Shown: one piece after another, positions 1 to 9,067 of the stretch
How the letters are laid out: the number at the start of each line of letters is the position of its first letter
Numbering within the stretch: position 1 is the stretch's first letter
Origin: UBA4615 sp035628395
Lineage (GTDB): Bacteria > Pseudomonadota > Gammaproteobacteria > Burkholderiales > Burkholderiaceae_E
Assembly: GCA_035628395.1 (NCBI GenBank)
Contig: DASPJX010000204.1
Coordinates: 1 to 64,000, forward strand
DNA: 64,000 nucleotides
Reading direction: 5' to 3'
Program-made: the position numbers and the translations under genes
The notes under the pieces: generated by a model
Told to the model about the DNA's origin: nothing
Databases searched by the model: none
The model's input: the letters and a program-made list of their open reading frames with translations, nothing else

Positions 1-1221
1 CGGGCCGGCCTCCTCGCGCGCAGCGGGCGACGCCGACGGGGGCGCCGACGGCCGGGCCGCGGTCGGTCCGTCCGGCGACGCCGCCGGCTCGGGCCGGGGC
101 CGGCGCGATCCGGCCGCCGCGCGTCGCGGAGCGCCGGACGCCGCGGGCTCGCCCCGCGAGGCCGCGTCGGCGGCCGCGTCGGGGCCCGCCGCGCGACGCC
201 CGGATCCGGGCGCGTCCGGCGGGGCCTCGCCGGCGGTCCTGCGCGCCGGGAACACCGGCGCCGCGTCCGCCGCGTCGCGCGCCGGCTCGCGCTCGGCGGG
301 CGGCGCCTGCAGCAGCGCGCGGAAGGCCGCGATCGACGACGGCCGGGCCTCGGGCCGGAGCGCCATCGCCGCGTCGATCGCCGCGAGCAGCCGCGGGTCG
401 TGATCGCCCTGCACGCGTCCGGCGAGCGGCCGGCGCGTGTCGCGCATCATCCGCATCGGCGCCGGCGGCGGCACCTCGCCGGCGATCGCGTGGTGCAGCA
501 CCGCGCCGAGCGCGTAGACGTCGGTCCACGGACCGATGCGGAACGCCGGATCGTCCGCGTACTGCTCGATCGGCGCGTAGCCGCCCTTCAGCATCACGGT
601 GACCGCCTTCACGCGGTCGCCGATCACGCGCCGGGCCGCGCCGAGGTCGAGCAGCACCGCGTCGCCGTGCGGCAGCACCATCACGTTGTCGGGCGACACG
701 TCGCGGTGCACGCAGCCCGCCATGTGCAGCGTCTCGAGCGCGTCGAGCAGCGACGCGAGGATCGCGCGCATCGACTCGGCGTCGAGCCCGCCCGGGCGCG
801 CCTCGATCAGCCGGTCGAGCGTGCGGCCCGGATACAGCGGCATCGCGAGGTAGGCGGTGCCGTTCTGCTTCCAGAAGCGCAGCACCTCGAGCAGGCCCGG
901 GTGCTTGAACCGCGCGAGCAGGCGCGCCTCGTCGAGGAAGCCGTCGAGCCCGGCGGCGTAGGTGTCGGCGTGCCGTTCGCCCGAGGCCCGCAGCGTGCCG
1001 TCCGACAGGCGCACCGCGAGCTGCGCGGGCAGGTACTCCTTGATCGCGACCTGGCGCTGCAGCGCGAGGTCCTCGGCCCGGTAGACGACGCCGAAGCCGC
1101 CCTGCCCGACCACGCCGGTCAGGCGGTACTCCTGCAGCCGCGTGCCGTCGGGCAGCGTCTGCGCGATGACGACGGGTCCGGGCTCGGCACCGGCCGCCGC
1201 GGGTTCGCTGACGAGGCTCAT
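1..1221 (-). CDS. Serine/threonine protein kinase (C-terminus beyond window)
   Basis: This frame reads leftward from ATG at 1221 and has no stop before the window edge, so at least 407 residues are present and the C-terminus is missing. It is a Hanks-type kinase: glycine-rich loop GQGGFG near residues 39-44, catalytic Lys61 in AIKEYLP, catalytic loop HRDVSPDNV at 172-180, and DLG (in place of DFG) at 192-194. After residue 290 the sequence becomes Ala/Pro/Arg-rich and looks like a disordered linker. The start overlaps the stop of the upstream GGDEF/EAL gene as ATGA, so the two are probably co-translated. The substrate is unknown. The kinase fold is certain from the motifs; the role in signalling is inferred. 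Confidence 0.9.
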   Translation of the reverse strand, partial: MSLVSEPAAAGAEPGPVVIAQTLPDGTRLQEYRLTGVVGQGGFGVVYRAEDLALQRQVAIKEYLPAQLAVRLSDGTLRASGERHADTYAAGLDGFLDEARLLARFKHPGLLEVLRFWKQNGTAYLAMPLYPGRTLDRLIEARPGGLDAESMRAILASLLDALETLHMAGCVHRDVSPDNVMVLPHGDAVLLDLGAARRVIGDRVKAVTVMLKGGYAPIEQYADDPAFRIGPWTDVYALGAVLHHAIAGEVPPPAPMRMMRDTRRPLAGRVQGDHDPRLLAAIDAAMALRPEARPSSIAAFRALLQAPPAEREPARDAADAAPVFPARRTAGEAPPDAPGSGRRAAGPDAAADAASRGEPAASGAPRRAAAGSRRPRPEPAASPDGPTAARPSAPPSASPAAREEAGP

Positions 1222-3080
1222 GCGGTCTCCGACGCGTGCAGCAGCCGCCCGCGCACGCGGCGCAGCGGCGAGAGGTCCACGGGATGCTCGAGCCAGGCGC
1301 CGATCGGCCGCGGACGGGCGAACAGGAAGCCCTGCGCGAGGTCGACGTCCAGCCGCAGCAGCGCGCGCAGCGTCGCCTCGTCCTCGACCCATTCGGCGAG
1401 GCAGCGCATGCCGAGCTCGTGCGCGAGCCGCGCGATCGCCTGCACGATGCCGCGCTGGCGCGGGTCGCGGTCGAGGCCGACGACGAACTGACCGTCGATC
1501 TTGATCAGCGAGGCCGGCAGCTCCTTCAGGTACGCGAAGGAGGTGTAGCCGGCGCCGAAGTCGTCGAGCGCGATCGCCGCGCCGGTCTCGACCATCGCGC
1601 CGATGAAGCGCCGGGCGGCGCGCATGTCGCCCACCGCGACCGACTCGGTGATCTCGAGGCACAGCCGCGCCGCGACGCCCGGGTGCGACTGCAGGATCGC
1701 GAGCGCGTCGCGCAGGAAGCGCTCGTCGCCGAGCGAGGCGCCCGACAGGTTGACCGCGAAGAAGCCCGCGGCCGCCGCGTGCTCCGGATGCGCGGAGAGG
1801 TGCTCGACGGTGCGCTCGAGCACGAAGCGGTCGAGCGCTGCCATCGCGCCGTGGCGCTCGGCGACCTCGAGCAGCCGGCCCGGCCCCTCGATGCGGCCGT
1901 CGTCGGCGCGCGTGCGCAGCAGCACCTCGAACGACACCGCGGGCCCGGCGGCGGCGTCGAGCGCCACGATCGGCTGCGAGTACAGCTCGAGCCGGTCGAC
2001 CGGCAGCCGCGTCTTGAGGATCGAGCCGAGGTGCACCGTCTCGCGCAGCTCGTCGAGGCGGCTCGCGTCGGGTCGAAGCGCGGCGATCCGCAGCCCGCCG
2101 CTGCGCTTGGCCTGCGCGCACGCGTCGTCGGCGAGCGCGATCGCCTCGCGCGTGCGCATGCCCGGCGGCACCTCGATCACGCCGATGCTCGCCTCGACCT
2201 CGAGCCGCAGCCCCTCGAGCAGGTAGGGCGAGCCCGACACCGCCTCGAGCAGCCGGATCGCGGTCCGGTGCGCGGCGTCGAGGTCCTGGTCGGGCAGCAC
2301 CGCCATGAACTCGTCGCCGGCGAGCCGGCCGACCGAGGCCGACTCGGGCAGCGTCGCGCGCATCCGGCGCGCGAGCTCGACGACGACCGCGTCGCCGACC
2401 CCGTGGCCGAACAGGTCGTTGATCGCCTTGAAGCGGTCAATGTCGACGTGCATCACGGTGCCCGGTGCGGTCGCTCCGGCGACGAAGCGCGCGTCGAGCA
2501 CGCGCTCGAGCCCGCGTCGATTCAGCTGGTCGGTCAGCGCGTCGTGGTACGCGATGTGCTCGAGCGTCTCGGCGAGCCGGCTGCGCTCGGACACGTCGAC
2601 GAGCGAGACCTCGACCGCGTCGCCGGCCATCGAGGCCTCGAGGTCGCAGACGCGCTCGAAGCCGTCCCTGGAGACGCGCAGGCGCAGCTCGCCGCGGTAG
2701 CGTCCGTGCCCGCCCACCTCGTCGAGCAGCGTCGCGGCGAGCGCGTGCCCGAGCAGCGACGACAGCGCGTTCACCCGACCCTTCTGCAGCCGCCCGGCGA
2801 ACCACGCGTCGGCCCGGTCGTTCCAGCGCAGCACGGTGCCGTGCGCGTCGCACGAGACCAGCGCGACCGGTGCGCTGTAGTAGACGTGCCGGTAGTGGCG
2901 CGCGGCGTCGAGCGCGCGCCGCAGCGACCCCTCGTCCGCGGCGTCGACCGTCGGGCGCCTCAGCGCGCGCGGGACGATGGCGGCGGCGAGCGAGCGCCAT
3001 CGCGACGGGGACGGGCCAGCCGATCCGGTGAGCTGCGGGCGGGACAACGCGACCTTCGGACGAGTAGCGGAAAGCCGCAC
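1218..3080 (-). CDS. PAS-GGDEF-EAL cyclic-di-GMP signalling protein
   Basis: About 620 residues. A PAS-like sensor segment (about 55-165) is followed by a GGDEF domain whose signature reads AGDEF (about residue 252) and an EAL phosphodiesterase domain. The EAL signature reads EVLLR, keeping the catalytic Glu, with downstream DDFG, KID and QGF motifs intact. The family makes or hydrolyses cyclic di-GMP; phosphodiesterase activity looks likely, cyclase activity is less sure because the first Gly is Ala. No transmembrane segment is apparent, so it should be cytosolic. The start is uncertain: I chose GTG at 3080 because residues upstream (open to TTG at 3179) do not look protein-like. It is coupled to the downstream kinase by an ATGA overlap. 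Confidence 0.88.
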   Translation of the reverse strand: MRLSATRPKVALSRPQLTGSAGPSPSRWRSLAAAIVPRALRRPTVDAADEGSLRRALDAARHYRHVYYSAPVALVSCDAHGTVLRWNDRADAWFAGRLQKGRVNALSSLLGHALAATLLDEVGGHGRYRGELRLRVSRDGFERVCDLEASMAGDAVEVSLVDVSERSRLAETLEHIAYHDALTDQLNRRGLERVLDARFVAGATAPGTVMHVDIDRFKAINDLFGHGVGDAVVVELARRMRATLPESASVGRLAGDEFMAVLPDQDLDAAHRTAIRLLEAVSGSPYLLEGLRLEVEASIGVIEVPPGMRTREAIALADDACAQAKRSGGLRIAALRPDASRLDELRETVHLGSILKTRLPVDRLELYSQPIVALDAAAGPAVSFEVLLRTRADDGRIEGPGRLLEVAERHGAMAALDRFVLERTVEHLSAHPEHAAAAGFFAVNLSGASLGDERFLRDALAILQSHPGVAARLCLEITESVAVGDMRAARRFIGAMVETGAAIALDDFGAGYTSFAYLKELPASLIKIDGQFVVGLDRDPRQRGIVQAIARLAHELGMRCLAEWVEDEATLRALLRLDVDLAQGFLFARPRPIGAWLEHPVDLSPLRRVRGRLLHASETA

Positions 3081-3571
3081 TGTCTCAGCGCGACCCCGTT
3101 CGACGCAGCGCCGCCGGATGATCGGACGGCTGCCGGGAACGCACGGCGGGCTCGCGCACCGCGTGTGTGCGGACCGCAACGTCGCGGCGTGACGCCCGTC
3201 ACGGACGCGAGGCGGCGCGTGCGTCGCGGTGATCGGGGCGCCGATCGACGGGGATGGTCGAAGGGCACGCGAGTACGCACCACCCTCCTACAGCGAGCCC
3301 TCGGGACCGCTGCAGCCTTCCACACGGTGGTCTCGTGCCGGCTCGGATCCACGGACATGGCCGCGGTCTTTCGAGAATCCGCATCCGATCGTGCGCACCG
3401 AAGCGAGATGTGGAATCCGTCACGAGGCGGTCACGCGACCTTCACCGGAACGGGTATGTCATGCAGCGGGCTCGGAATGCACACTTCATTCCGCCCGGCG
3501 AACGAGTCGCGTCGCACTCGACGCGTCCGTCGATCGGGCGACCGCCGTGCCTACAACAAGGATCCGATTCA
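3081..3571. other. Intergenic gap between divergent genes
   Basis: About 490 bases without a convincing gene, with visibly lower G+C than its surroundings. It should hold promoters for the leftward GGDEF/EAL-kinase pair and the rightward lipoprotein. The clearest structure is an inverted repeat CGGAATG-N7-CATTCCG at 3473-3493, about 80 bases before the lipoprotein start. I see no convincing -35/-10 pair. Confidence 0.5.
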
Positions 3572-4615
3572 ATGCGCGTTCAAGTGCCTCCGCGTTTCCG
3601 TGCCGTCGCCTTCGGCTCGATCATCGCCTCGACTCTGTTGTCCGCCTGCGGCGGTGGAGGGGGCGGGGACGCCCCTCCCGTCCCGTCTCCGACGACCGCG
3701 ATCAACGCATCGAACGTGAATCAAGTCACCGCGGCTTCGTACGGTTTCGCGACCTCGGTCTACGACGTGGCCTACGCTGCTTCGGAGCAGCTGAAATCAA
3801 TCGACGGTCCGTCCGCGCCGCGTCTGAACATCGCGGGCACCGCACTGGACCGGTTCCAGCGTCTCTTCGGACGGAGGTCCGACGGCGCCCTCGTCAAGGA
3901 GGCAGCGGTTCGCAAAGCCGTCCTGACCGAGACCGAACCGTGCGAGTCGGGGCAGGTCGTCGGAGTCTTCAACGACGCGAACGGCAACCAGGACCTCGAT
4001 GCCGGCGAGTCGGCGACGATCACGTTCCAGAACTGCGTGCTGTCCGGAGTCCGCTTCAGCGGCGCGATCGGGATGCTGGTCAACGCGTACTCGAGTACCG
4101 CGACGACCGAGAACGGGAACGTCACCTTCACCTTCAACGCGTTCGGCGCGACCGCGGTGAGCACCGGGGAGTCGTCCTCGGTGTCGGGCGACATGACCAT
4201 CGCGGGCGTCATCACGTATCCGTCGTCGACGTCCGTCACGCCCAGTTCGGTCGATGCGACGCTGTCAGGGCGGCAAGTCGTCGGAATCGAGTCGGGCGCG
4301 ACATACACGCTCGCCGACTATTCCGGGCGGCTGATCCTCGCGCCGCTCGCCAATACCTACAGCTACCGAATCGGCGGGATCGCTTCGGGGGGCGGCTTGC
4401 CCGGAGCCGTGACGATTTCGACGCCTACCGCCATTTCCGGCACGGTCGGCGCCAACCCGAGTGCGGGCGTGCTGTTGGTCACCGGTACCGGAAACTCGAG
4501 TCTCCGCATGGTGGTCACGCCCCCGACGGGCGTGACGATCGCCCTGGATGCCAACGGCGACGGCACTCCGGAGTCGAACACTTCGTTGACCTGGGCACAG
4601 CTCGACGCCCTCTGA
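3572..4615 (+). CDS. Secreted lipoprotein with Asp/Asn-rich calcium-like loops
   Basis: 347 residues. The start ATG at 3572 has an AAGGA ribosome site at 3558-3562. The N-terminus is a lipoprotein signal with lipobox LLSAC (Cys26), followed by a poly-Gly stretch, so the mature protein should be anchored in the outer membrane or periplasm. The body is rich in Thr, Ser, Gly and Val, with predicted beta-strand character. Two acidic loops, DANGNQDLDAGES in the first half and DANGDGTPES near the C-terminus, resemble calcium-binding loops of dockerin or thrombospondin type-3 repeats. I do not recognise a named family. A signal-peptide lipoprotein is certain; calcium binding is inferred. Base composition is less GC-extreme than in neighbouring genes. 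Confidence 0.85.
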   Translation: MRVQVPPRFRAVAFGSIIASTLLSACGGGGGGDAPPVPSPTTAINASNVNQVTAASYGFATSVYDVAYAASEQLKSIDGPSAPRLNIAGTALDRFQRLFGRRSDGALVKEAAVRKAVLTETEPCESGQVVGVFNDANGNQDLDAGESATITFQNCVLSGVRFSGAIGMLVNAYSSTATTENGNVTFTFNAFGATAVSTGESSSVSGDMTIAGVITYPSSTSVTPSSVDATLSGRQVVGIESGATYTLADYSGRLILAPLANTYSYRIGGIASGGGLPGAVTISTPTAISGTVGANPSAGVLLVTGTGNSSLRMVVTPPTGVTIALDANGDGTPESNTSLTWAQLDAL

Positions 4616-4627
4616 CCGGAAGGGTCC

Positions 4628-4650
4628 GGGGCCGGCCCTCGGTCGGCCCC
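4628..4650. terminator. Hairpin between convergent genes
   Basis: GGGGCCG (4628-4634) pairs with CGGCCCC (4644-4650) around a 9-base loop. It lies between the lipoprotein stop and the stop of the leftward SDR gene. There is no T-run, so it is only a candidate bidirectional terminator. Confidence 0.4.
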
Positions 4651-4726
4651 ACGAGCCGGACCCGCGTCCGGAGGACGAATGCCACGGTCCCGCGGCGTCG
4701 CGTCCGGTCGCCCTCGAAGCCCGCCC

Positions 4727-5452
4727 TCAGTAGACGATGCTGCCCACGCTCGTCCCGCCGCACACGTAGAGCGACTGGCCGGTCACGAAGCCGGCCTCGG
4801 GGGAGACGAAGAACGCCACCGCCCGGGCGACGTCGTCGGGCGTGCCGACGCGGCGCACCGGGATCTTCGACGCGGTCGCCTCGAGCGCGGCGCGCTCGCG
4901 CGGGATCACCTCGTGGAACATGTCGGTGACGACCGGCCCCGGCGCCACGACGTTCGCGGTGATGCCGTCGGCGCCGAGCTCGAGCGCCCAGGTGCGGGCC
5001 ATCCCGAACATGCCCGCCTTGGTGGCCGAGTACGCGGTGCGGGTGGCGAGGCCGAGCGCCGCGCGCGAGGACACCAGCACGATCCGGCCGAACCGGCTGC
5101 GCCGCATCTCGGGCAGCGCCGCCTGCACCAGCACGAGCGGCGCCGTCAGGTGCAGCGCGTTCAGCGCCTCCAGGTCCTCGACCGTGACCTGCGGCAGCAG
5201 CGCGGGCCGCATCGCGCCCGCGTTGTGGACCACCGCGGTCACCGGCCAGCGCGCGCAGGCGTCCTGCGCGGCGGCGCGCGTCGCCTCCGGGTCGCCGAGG
5301 TCGACCTCGATCGAATGCAGCCGGGGGTCGTCGATCTCGGTGGCGCGACGCGACATCGAGACGACCGACCAGCCGGCCGCGAGCAGGTGCAGGCAGGTCG
5401 CGCGGCCGATGCCGGCGCTGCCCCCGGTGACGATCGCGACGCGTCCGGACAC
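4727..5452 (-). CDS. Short-chain dehydrogenase/reductase (FabG-like)
   Basis: 241 residues, a classical SDR length. The cofactor motif TGGSAGIG sits at 9-16, NAG at 77-79, catalytic Ser128/129, and Tyr141-x3-Lys145 in YSATK. It should oxidise or reduce a hydroxy/keto group with NAD(P)H. I chose GTG at 5452 because AAGGAG lies 6 bases upstream (5459-5464); another GTG at 5467 overlaps the ligase stop. It is the last gene of the leftward operon, so it probably acts on an intermediate of the aromatic pathway or protects against a side product. The exact substrate cannot be read from the sequence. Confidence 0.9.
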   Translation of the reverse strand: MSGRVAIVTGGSAGIGRATCLHLLAAGWSVVSMSRRATEIDDPRLHSIEVDLGDPEATRAAAQDACARWPVTAVVHNAGAMRPALLPQVTVEDLEALNALHLTAPLVLVQAALPEMRRSRFGRIVLVSSRAALGLATRTAYSATKAGMFGMARTWALELGADGITANVVAPGPVVTDMFHEVIPRERAALEATASKIPVRRVGTPDDVARAVAFFVSPEAGFVTGQSLYVCGGTSVGSIVY

Positions 5453-5463
5453 GGCGGGCTCCT

Positions 5464-7194
5464 TCACGGATGGGAGGCCGGGCGCTTCTTCAGCGCCCGG
5501 GTGTCGACGCAGCGCTCGGTGCCGGGCAGCGTCGCCGCGAGCGCCTTGAGCTCGCCGCGCTGGACCTTCTGCGTCGGCGTGAGCGGCAGCGCGTCGACGA
5601 ACGCGACCCAGCCCGGCGCCTTGAAGTACGCGAGCTGTTCGAGCGCGAGCCCGACCAGCTCGCGCGCGAGCGCGTCCCGGCCGGCCGCGTCGAGCGGCGC
5701 CGCCGGCACCACGCAGGCGAGCACCTCGTCGCCGCGCACCGGATCGGGCGTCGCGGCGACCGCGACCTCGAGCACGCCGGGATGCCGGCGCAGCACCGAC
5801 TCGACCTCGACCGCGGCGATGTTCTCGCCGCTGCGCCGGATCACGTTCTTGCGCCGGTCGACGAAGTGCAGCGCCCCGGCCTCGCCGCGGCGCACGACGT
5901 CGCCGGTGCGGAACCAGCCGCCCGCCCAGGCCTGCGCGGTGGCCTCGGCGTCCTTCAGGTACTCGCGGAAGAAGCCGCGGCGCGGCTCCGGGCCGGCGGC
6001 GCGCACCAGCAGCTCGCCGGGCGTGCCGTCGGGCACGTCGCGGTCCGCCTCGTCGACGATCCGCAGCTCGAGCTCCGGGCCGGGCACGCCGAAGCAGCTC
6101 TGCCCGACGTGGCGCGGCTCGCGGTTGGCGATCACGACCGCGCCCGCGCCGGTCTCGGTCATCGCCCAGGCCTCGAGCAGCGGAAACCCGAAGCGCGCCT
6201 CGAAGCTCGCGTGGTGGCGCCGGTCCACGCCCGCGCCGAAGCCGAACCGCACGCCGTGGTCGCGGTCGTCGGGCGACTCGGGCGCGCCGATCAGCATCGC
6301 CGGCATCACGCCGAGGTAGTGGACGATCGTCGCGCGCGACGCGCGCACCGCGCGCCACCAGCTCGACGGATGGAAGCGGTCCAGCGGCACGACGCAGCCG
6401 GCCGACAGCAGCATCGCCATCGTCGAGTACGCCATCGCGTTCATGTGCGTCATCGGCAGCGGCGTGATCAGCCGCTCCTGCCCGAAGCGGATCGCGCAGA
6501 GCCCGCCGGCCCGCAGGTACCAGCGCCCGGCGATCAGGTAGTACGCGTTGTCGAGCACGCAGCCCTTGGGCCGGCCGGTGGTGCCCGAGGTGTAGAGCAG
6601 CCCGCACTCCGAGTCGGGGCCGGGGTCGCCCGCGCGCGGCGCGGGCCCGGGCGCCGGCGCGAGCGAGGCGAGCCCGCGCGGCGCGGCGCCGCCGGGGCCG
6701 GCGTGCGTCTCGTCGTCGAGGCTCGGCACGACGCACACCGTGCAGCCGGTGCGCGCGGCCGCCGCGCGCAGGTCGTCGACCCGCGCCGGCAGCGCGACCG
6801 CCACGCACAGCCCGCTGTGCTCGACGAGGTAGTCGAGCTCGGCGGCGCGCAGCTCGCCGTTGATCGGCACGACGGAGACGCCGAGCGCGTTCAGCGCGAG
6901 CCAGGTGAGGAAGAACGACGGCCGGTTCTCGAGCAGCAGCCCCGCGCGATGGCCGTGGCCGTAGCCGGCCGCCGCGAAGCGCGCCGCGATCTCGCGGACC
7001 GCGACGAGCGCGCGGCCGTAGTCGAGCTCGATCGGCGCGATGCCCGCGCGGTGCGCGACCTCGGGCAGGATCTGCAGGAACGGGCGTCGCGGATGCTCGG
7101 TCGCGATCCGCTCGAACGCGGCGAACACGCTCGCGTCGTCGTCGGGCACGGGGGGCGACGCGCGGCCGTCGCCGTCCGGGAGGAGCGGGCTCAT
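5464..7194 (-). CDS. AMP-dependent acyl/aryl-CoA ligase
   Basis: 576 residues of the acyl-adenylate superfamily. The nucleotide motif YTSGTTGRPKG lies at 201-211, the MTET motif and the GWFRTGDVV hinge region follow, and the C-terminal catalytic Lys is near 543 in PTQKVQRGEL. The enzyme should adenylate a carboxylic acid and transfer it to CoA. The start overlaps the Rieske beta stop as ATGA. In this operon the natural substrate would be the carboxylate produced by the Rieske enzyme; in my pathway model this is dioxindole-3-acetate. Substrate assignment is inference; the enzyme class is secure. Confidence 0.92.
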   Translation of the reverse strand: MSPLLPDGDGRASPPVPDDDASVFAAFERIATEHPRRPFLQILPEVAHRAGIAPIELDYGRALVAVREIAARFAAAGYGHGHRAGLLLENRPSFFLTWLALNALGVSVVPINGELRAAELDYLVEHSGLCVAVALPARVDDLRAAAARTGCTVCVVPSLDDETHAGPGGAAPRGLASLAPAPGPAPRAGDPGPDSECGLLYTSGTTGRPKGCVLDNAYYLIAGRWYLRAGGLCAIRFGQERLITPLPMTHMNAMAYSTMAMLLSAGCVVPLDRFHPSSWWRAVRASRATIVHYLGVMPAMLIGAPESPDDRDHGVRFGFGAGVDRRHHASFEARFGFPLLEAWAMTETGAGAVVIANREPRHVGQSCFGVPGPELELRIVDEADRDVPDGTPGELLVRAAGPEPRRGFFREYLKDAEATAQAWAGGWFRTGDVVRRGEAGALHFVDRRKNVIRRSGENIAAVEVESVLRRHPGVLEVAVAATPDPVRGDEVLACVVPAAPLDAAGRDALARELVGLALEQLAYFKAPGWVAFVDALPLTPTQKVQRGELKALAATLPGTERCVDTRALKKRPASHP

Positions 7195-7682
7195 GGGAAG
7201 AGCTGGATCGAGGGCAGCGCGGCGTCGCAGTTCAGCAGGTCCACCCGCTTCAGGCGGATCCGCGGCGCGCCGTCGACCGTCGCGATCGTGTGGCGCACGA
7301 CCGCGGCGAGCACGATCTGCGCCTCGCCCTGCGTCTCGACGTAGAGCTCGTTCGTGCGCATCGTCCAGGTCCCGGCGGCCTCGTCGGCGGACTCGAGCTC
7401 CGGGCGCTGGAGCACGTGCAGGCAGCGCACCGGCGGATGCAGCGAGAACGAGCGCGGGTTGGAGAAGCGCTCGATCCGCAGCCGCAGCAGCAGCTTGTCC
7501 TCGTCCATCAGCGAGGTGTGGTTCTCGCGGTCGGGCTGCCCGGGCGCGAGCGGCACCCAGTAGACGCCGTCGTCCGCGTACAGCGCGTACCACTCCTCCC
7601 AGCGGCGCTCGTCGATCAGCCGCGCCTCGAGGTAGACGAGCTCGGCGAGGCGCTCGGCCGTCGTCGGTGCGGCGCCCGTCAT
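7191..7682 (-). CDS. Aromatic ring-hydroxylating dioxygenase, beta (small) subunit
   Basis: 163 residues with the NTF2-like fold pattern of Rieske dioxygenase small subunits (conserved WYALYADDGVYWVPL segment, and NPRSFSLHPPVR). The family's small subunit is structural, forming an alpha3-beta3 complex with the catalytic subunit. The start ATG overlaps the alpha-subunit stop (ATGA) and its stop overlaps the ligase start, so subunit and ligase synthesis are coupled. In iad-type auxin loci the matching gene is called iadE; I infer that this is the local counterpart. Confidence 0.9.
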   Translation of the reverse strand: MTGAAPTTAERLAELVYLEARLIDERRWEEWYALYADDGVYWVPLAPGQPDRENHTSLMDEDKLLLRLRIERFSNPRSFSLHPPVRCLHVLQRPELESADEAAGTWTMRTNELYVETQGEAQIVLAAVVRHTIATVDGAPRIRLKRVDLLNCDAALPSIQLFP

Positions 7683-9028
7683 GCCGGCGTCCCCTCGGTC
7701 ATGTAGCGCGCCCACGCGCGGAACTGGTTGCGCATCGACACCTCGCTCGTGCCCTTCGTCGTGCGGTCGGCGGCGCCGATCTCCGCGGGATCGAAGTCGC
7801 GGTGCAGGCTGACCCACGGGTTGCCCGAGGCGGCGAGCCCCTGCTGGATCGACCGGTAGCAGTGCAGGTCGTCGTGGCCGACGACCGACATCGGCGAGTT
7901 GATCAGCCGCGAGTACGTCATCGTCCGCTTCAGCAGCGACTCGGGCGCGCCGACCTGCCGGAAGGTCCACGACTCGATCAGCGTCCGGTCCGCGGCGAGC
8001 GGGCGCACGACGCGGATCGCCGAGATCGCGCCCTTGATCGTCAGGCTCGGGTAGTAGACGGTGTTGTGCCGCACCTCGCCGAGGATCGCGTGCGCGCGCT
8101 CCTCGCCGTACGCGGCGACCATCGCGCGCTCGTACTCGGGGATCTGCGAGTACTTCGAGTGGATCGAGCCGTGCACGCCGGTGTAGCCGTGCCCGTTGTC
8201 GAACACCCGCACGCCCATCGAGTCGAAGAAGTCGTAGCTCGACACGAAGGGCACGAACTGCTCGATCGCCATCGGCTTGGGCTCGTCGGCCGGCCGGCCG
8301 GACCACAGCCGCTTGGCGGTGCCGGCCGAGGACTCGTGCGCCACCATCGGATGCATGGTGTCGTTCAGGTTCTCGACGAACATCTTCCAGTTGCAGTCGT
8401 GCAGGTAGCGCAGCACGCCGCCGGCCACCTCGAGCCGGCCTTCGGGCGAGCGCTCGACCATGTTGTCGATCGAGGTCAGCGACGCGCCGAAGTACTCGCG
8501 AAAGCCCGGCCCGTCGTCCGACAGCCGGCAGAACACGAAGCCCCGGTAGTTCTCGACGTGGCGCAGCGCGGCCATCCCCCGCGCGTTGGGCGAGCGCTCG
8601 AAGCCCGTGCCCTCGTAGCCCTGCTTCAGCGGTACCGCCCGGATCGCCCCGTCCAGGTCGTACGCCCACGCATGGTACGGACAGCGAAAGAACCGCCCGA
8701 CGTGGCCCGACGCCTCGCTCACCAGCTTCGCGCCCTTGTGCGCGCAGCGGTTCTCCAGCACCCGCACCGCGCCGTCCTCGCCGCGCACCATCACCAGCGG
8801 CCGCCCGGCGATCTCCACCGCCGCGTAGTCGCCCGGCGCCGGCACCTGGCTGTCGTGCCCGACGTACACCCAGGTGCGCGACCACAGCCGCTCGCGCTCG
8901 AGCTCGTACACCTCGGCGTCGACGTACACGTCGCGGTGCACCGCGTCCTCGCGCACCAGCGCGCGCAGCGCACCCGGATCGTCGCGGTAGCGGCTCCGCG
9001 CGCGCGGAGCCCCGGTCGTCGCGTCCAT
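7679..9028 (-). CDS. Rieske non-heme iron aromatic dioxygenase, alpha subunit (IadD-like)
   Basis: 449 residues. The Rieske [2Fe-2S] ligands are Cys95-His97 and Cys116-His119. The catalytic mononuclear iron site shows the typical D-x2-H-x4-H pattern (Asp223, His226, His231 in NDTMHPMVAH), with a later Asp in GHDDLH. The start ATG has a long purine-rich AGGAGGGAGGGA ribosome site just upstream, suggesting high expression. The enzyme inserts O2 into an aromatic substrate using electrons from a ferredoxin. No ferredoxin or reductase gene is in the cluster, so these must come from elsewhere. Family membership is secure; indole-3-acetate as substrate is inferred from the cluster. Confidence 0.93.
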   Translation of the reverse strand: MDATTGAPRARSRYRDDPGALRALVREDAVHRDVYVDAEVYELERERLWSRTWVYVGHDSQVPAPGDYAAVEIAGRPLVMVRGEDGAVRVLENRCAHKGAKLVSEASGHVGRFFRCPYHAWAYDLDGAIRAVPLKQGYEGTGFERSPNARGMAALRHVENYRGFVFCRLSDDGPGFREYFGASLTSIDNMVERSPEGRLEVAGGVLRYLHDCNWKMFVENLNDTMHPMVAHESSAGTAKRLWSGRPADEPKPMAIEQFVPFVSSYDFFDSMGVRVFDNGHGYTGVHGSIHSKYSQIPEYERAMVAAYGEERAHAILGEVRHNTVYYPSLTIKGAISAIRVVRPLAADRTLIESWTFRQVGAPESLLKRTMTYSRLINSPMSVVGHDDLHCYRSIQQGLAASGNPWVSLHRDFDPAEIGAADRTTKGTSEVSMRNQFRAWARYMTEGTPA

Positions 9029-9067
9029 TCTCCCTCCCTCCTCAGTCGGTGGAGCCGGCGCGCCGGC

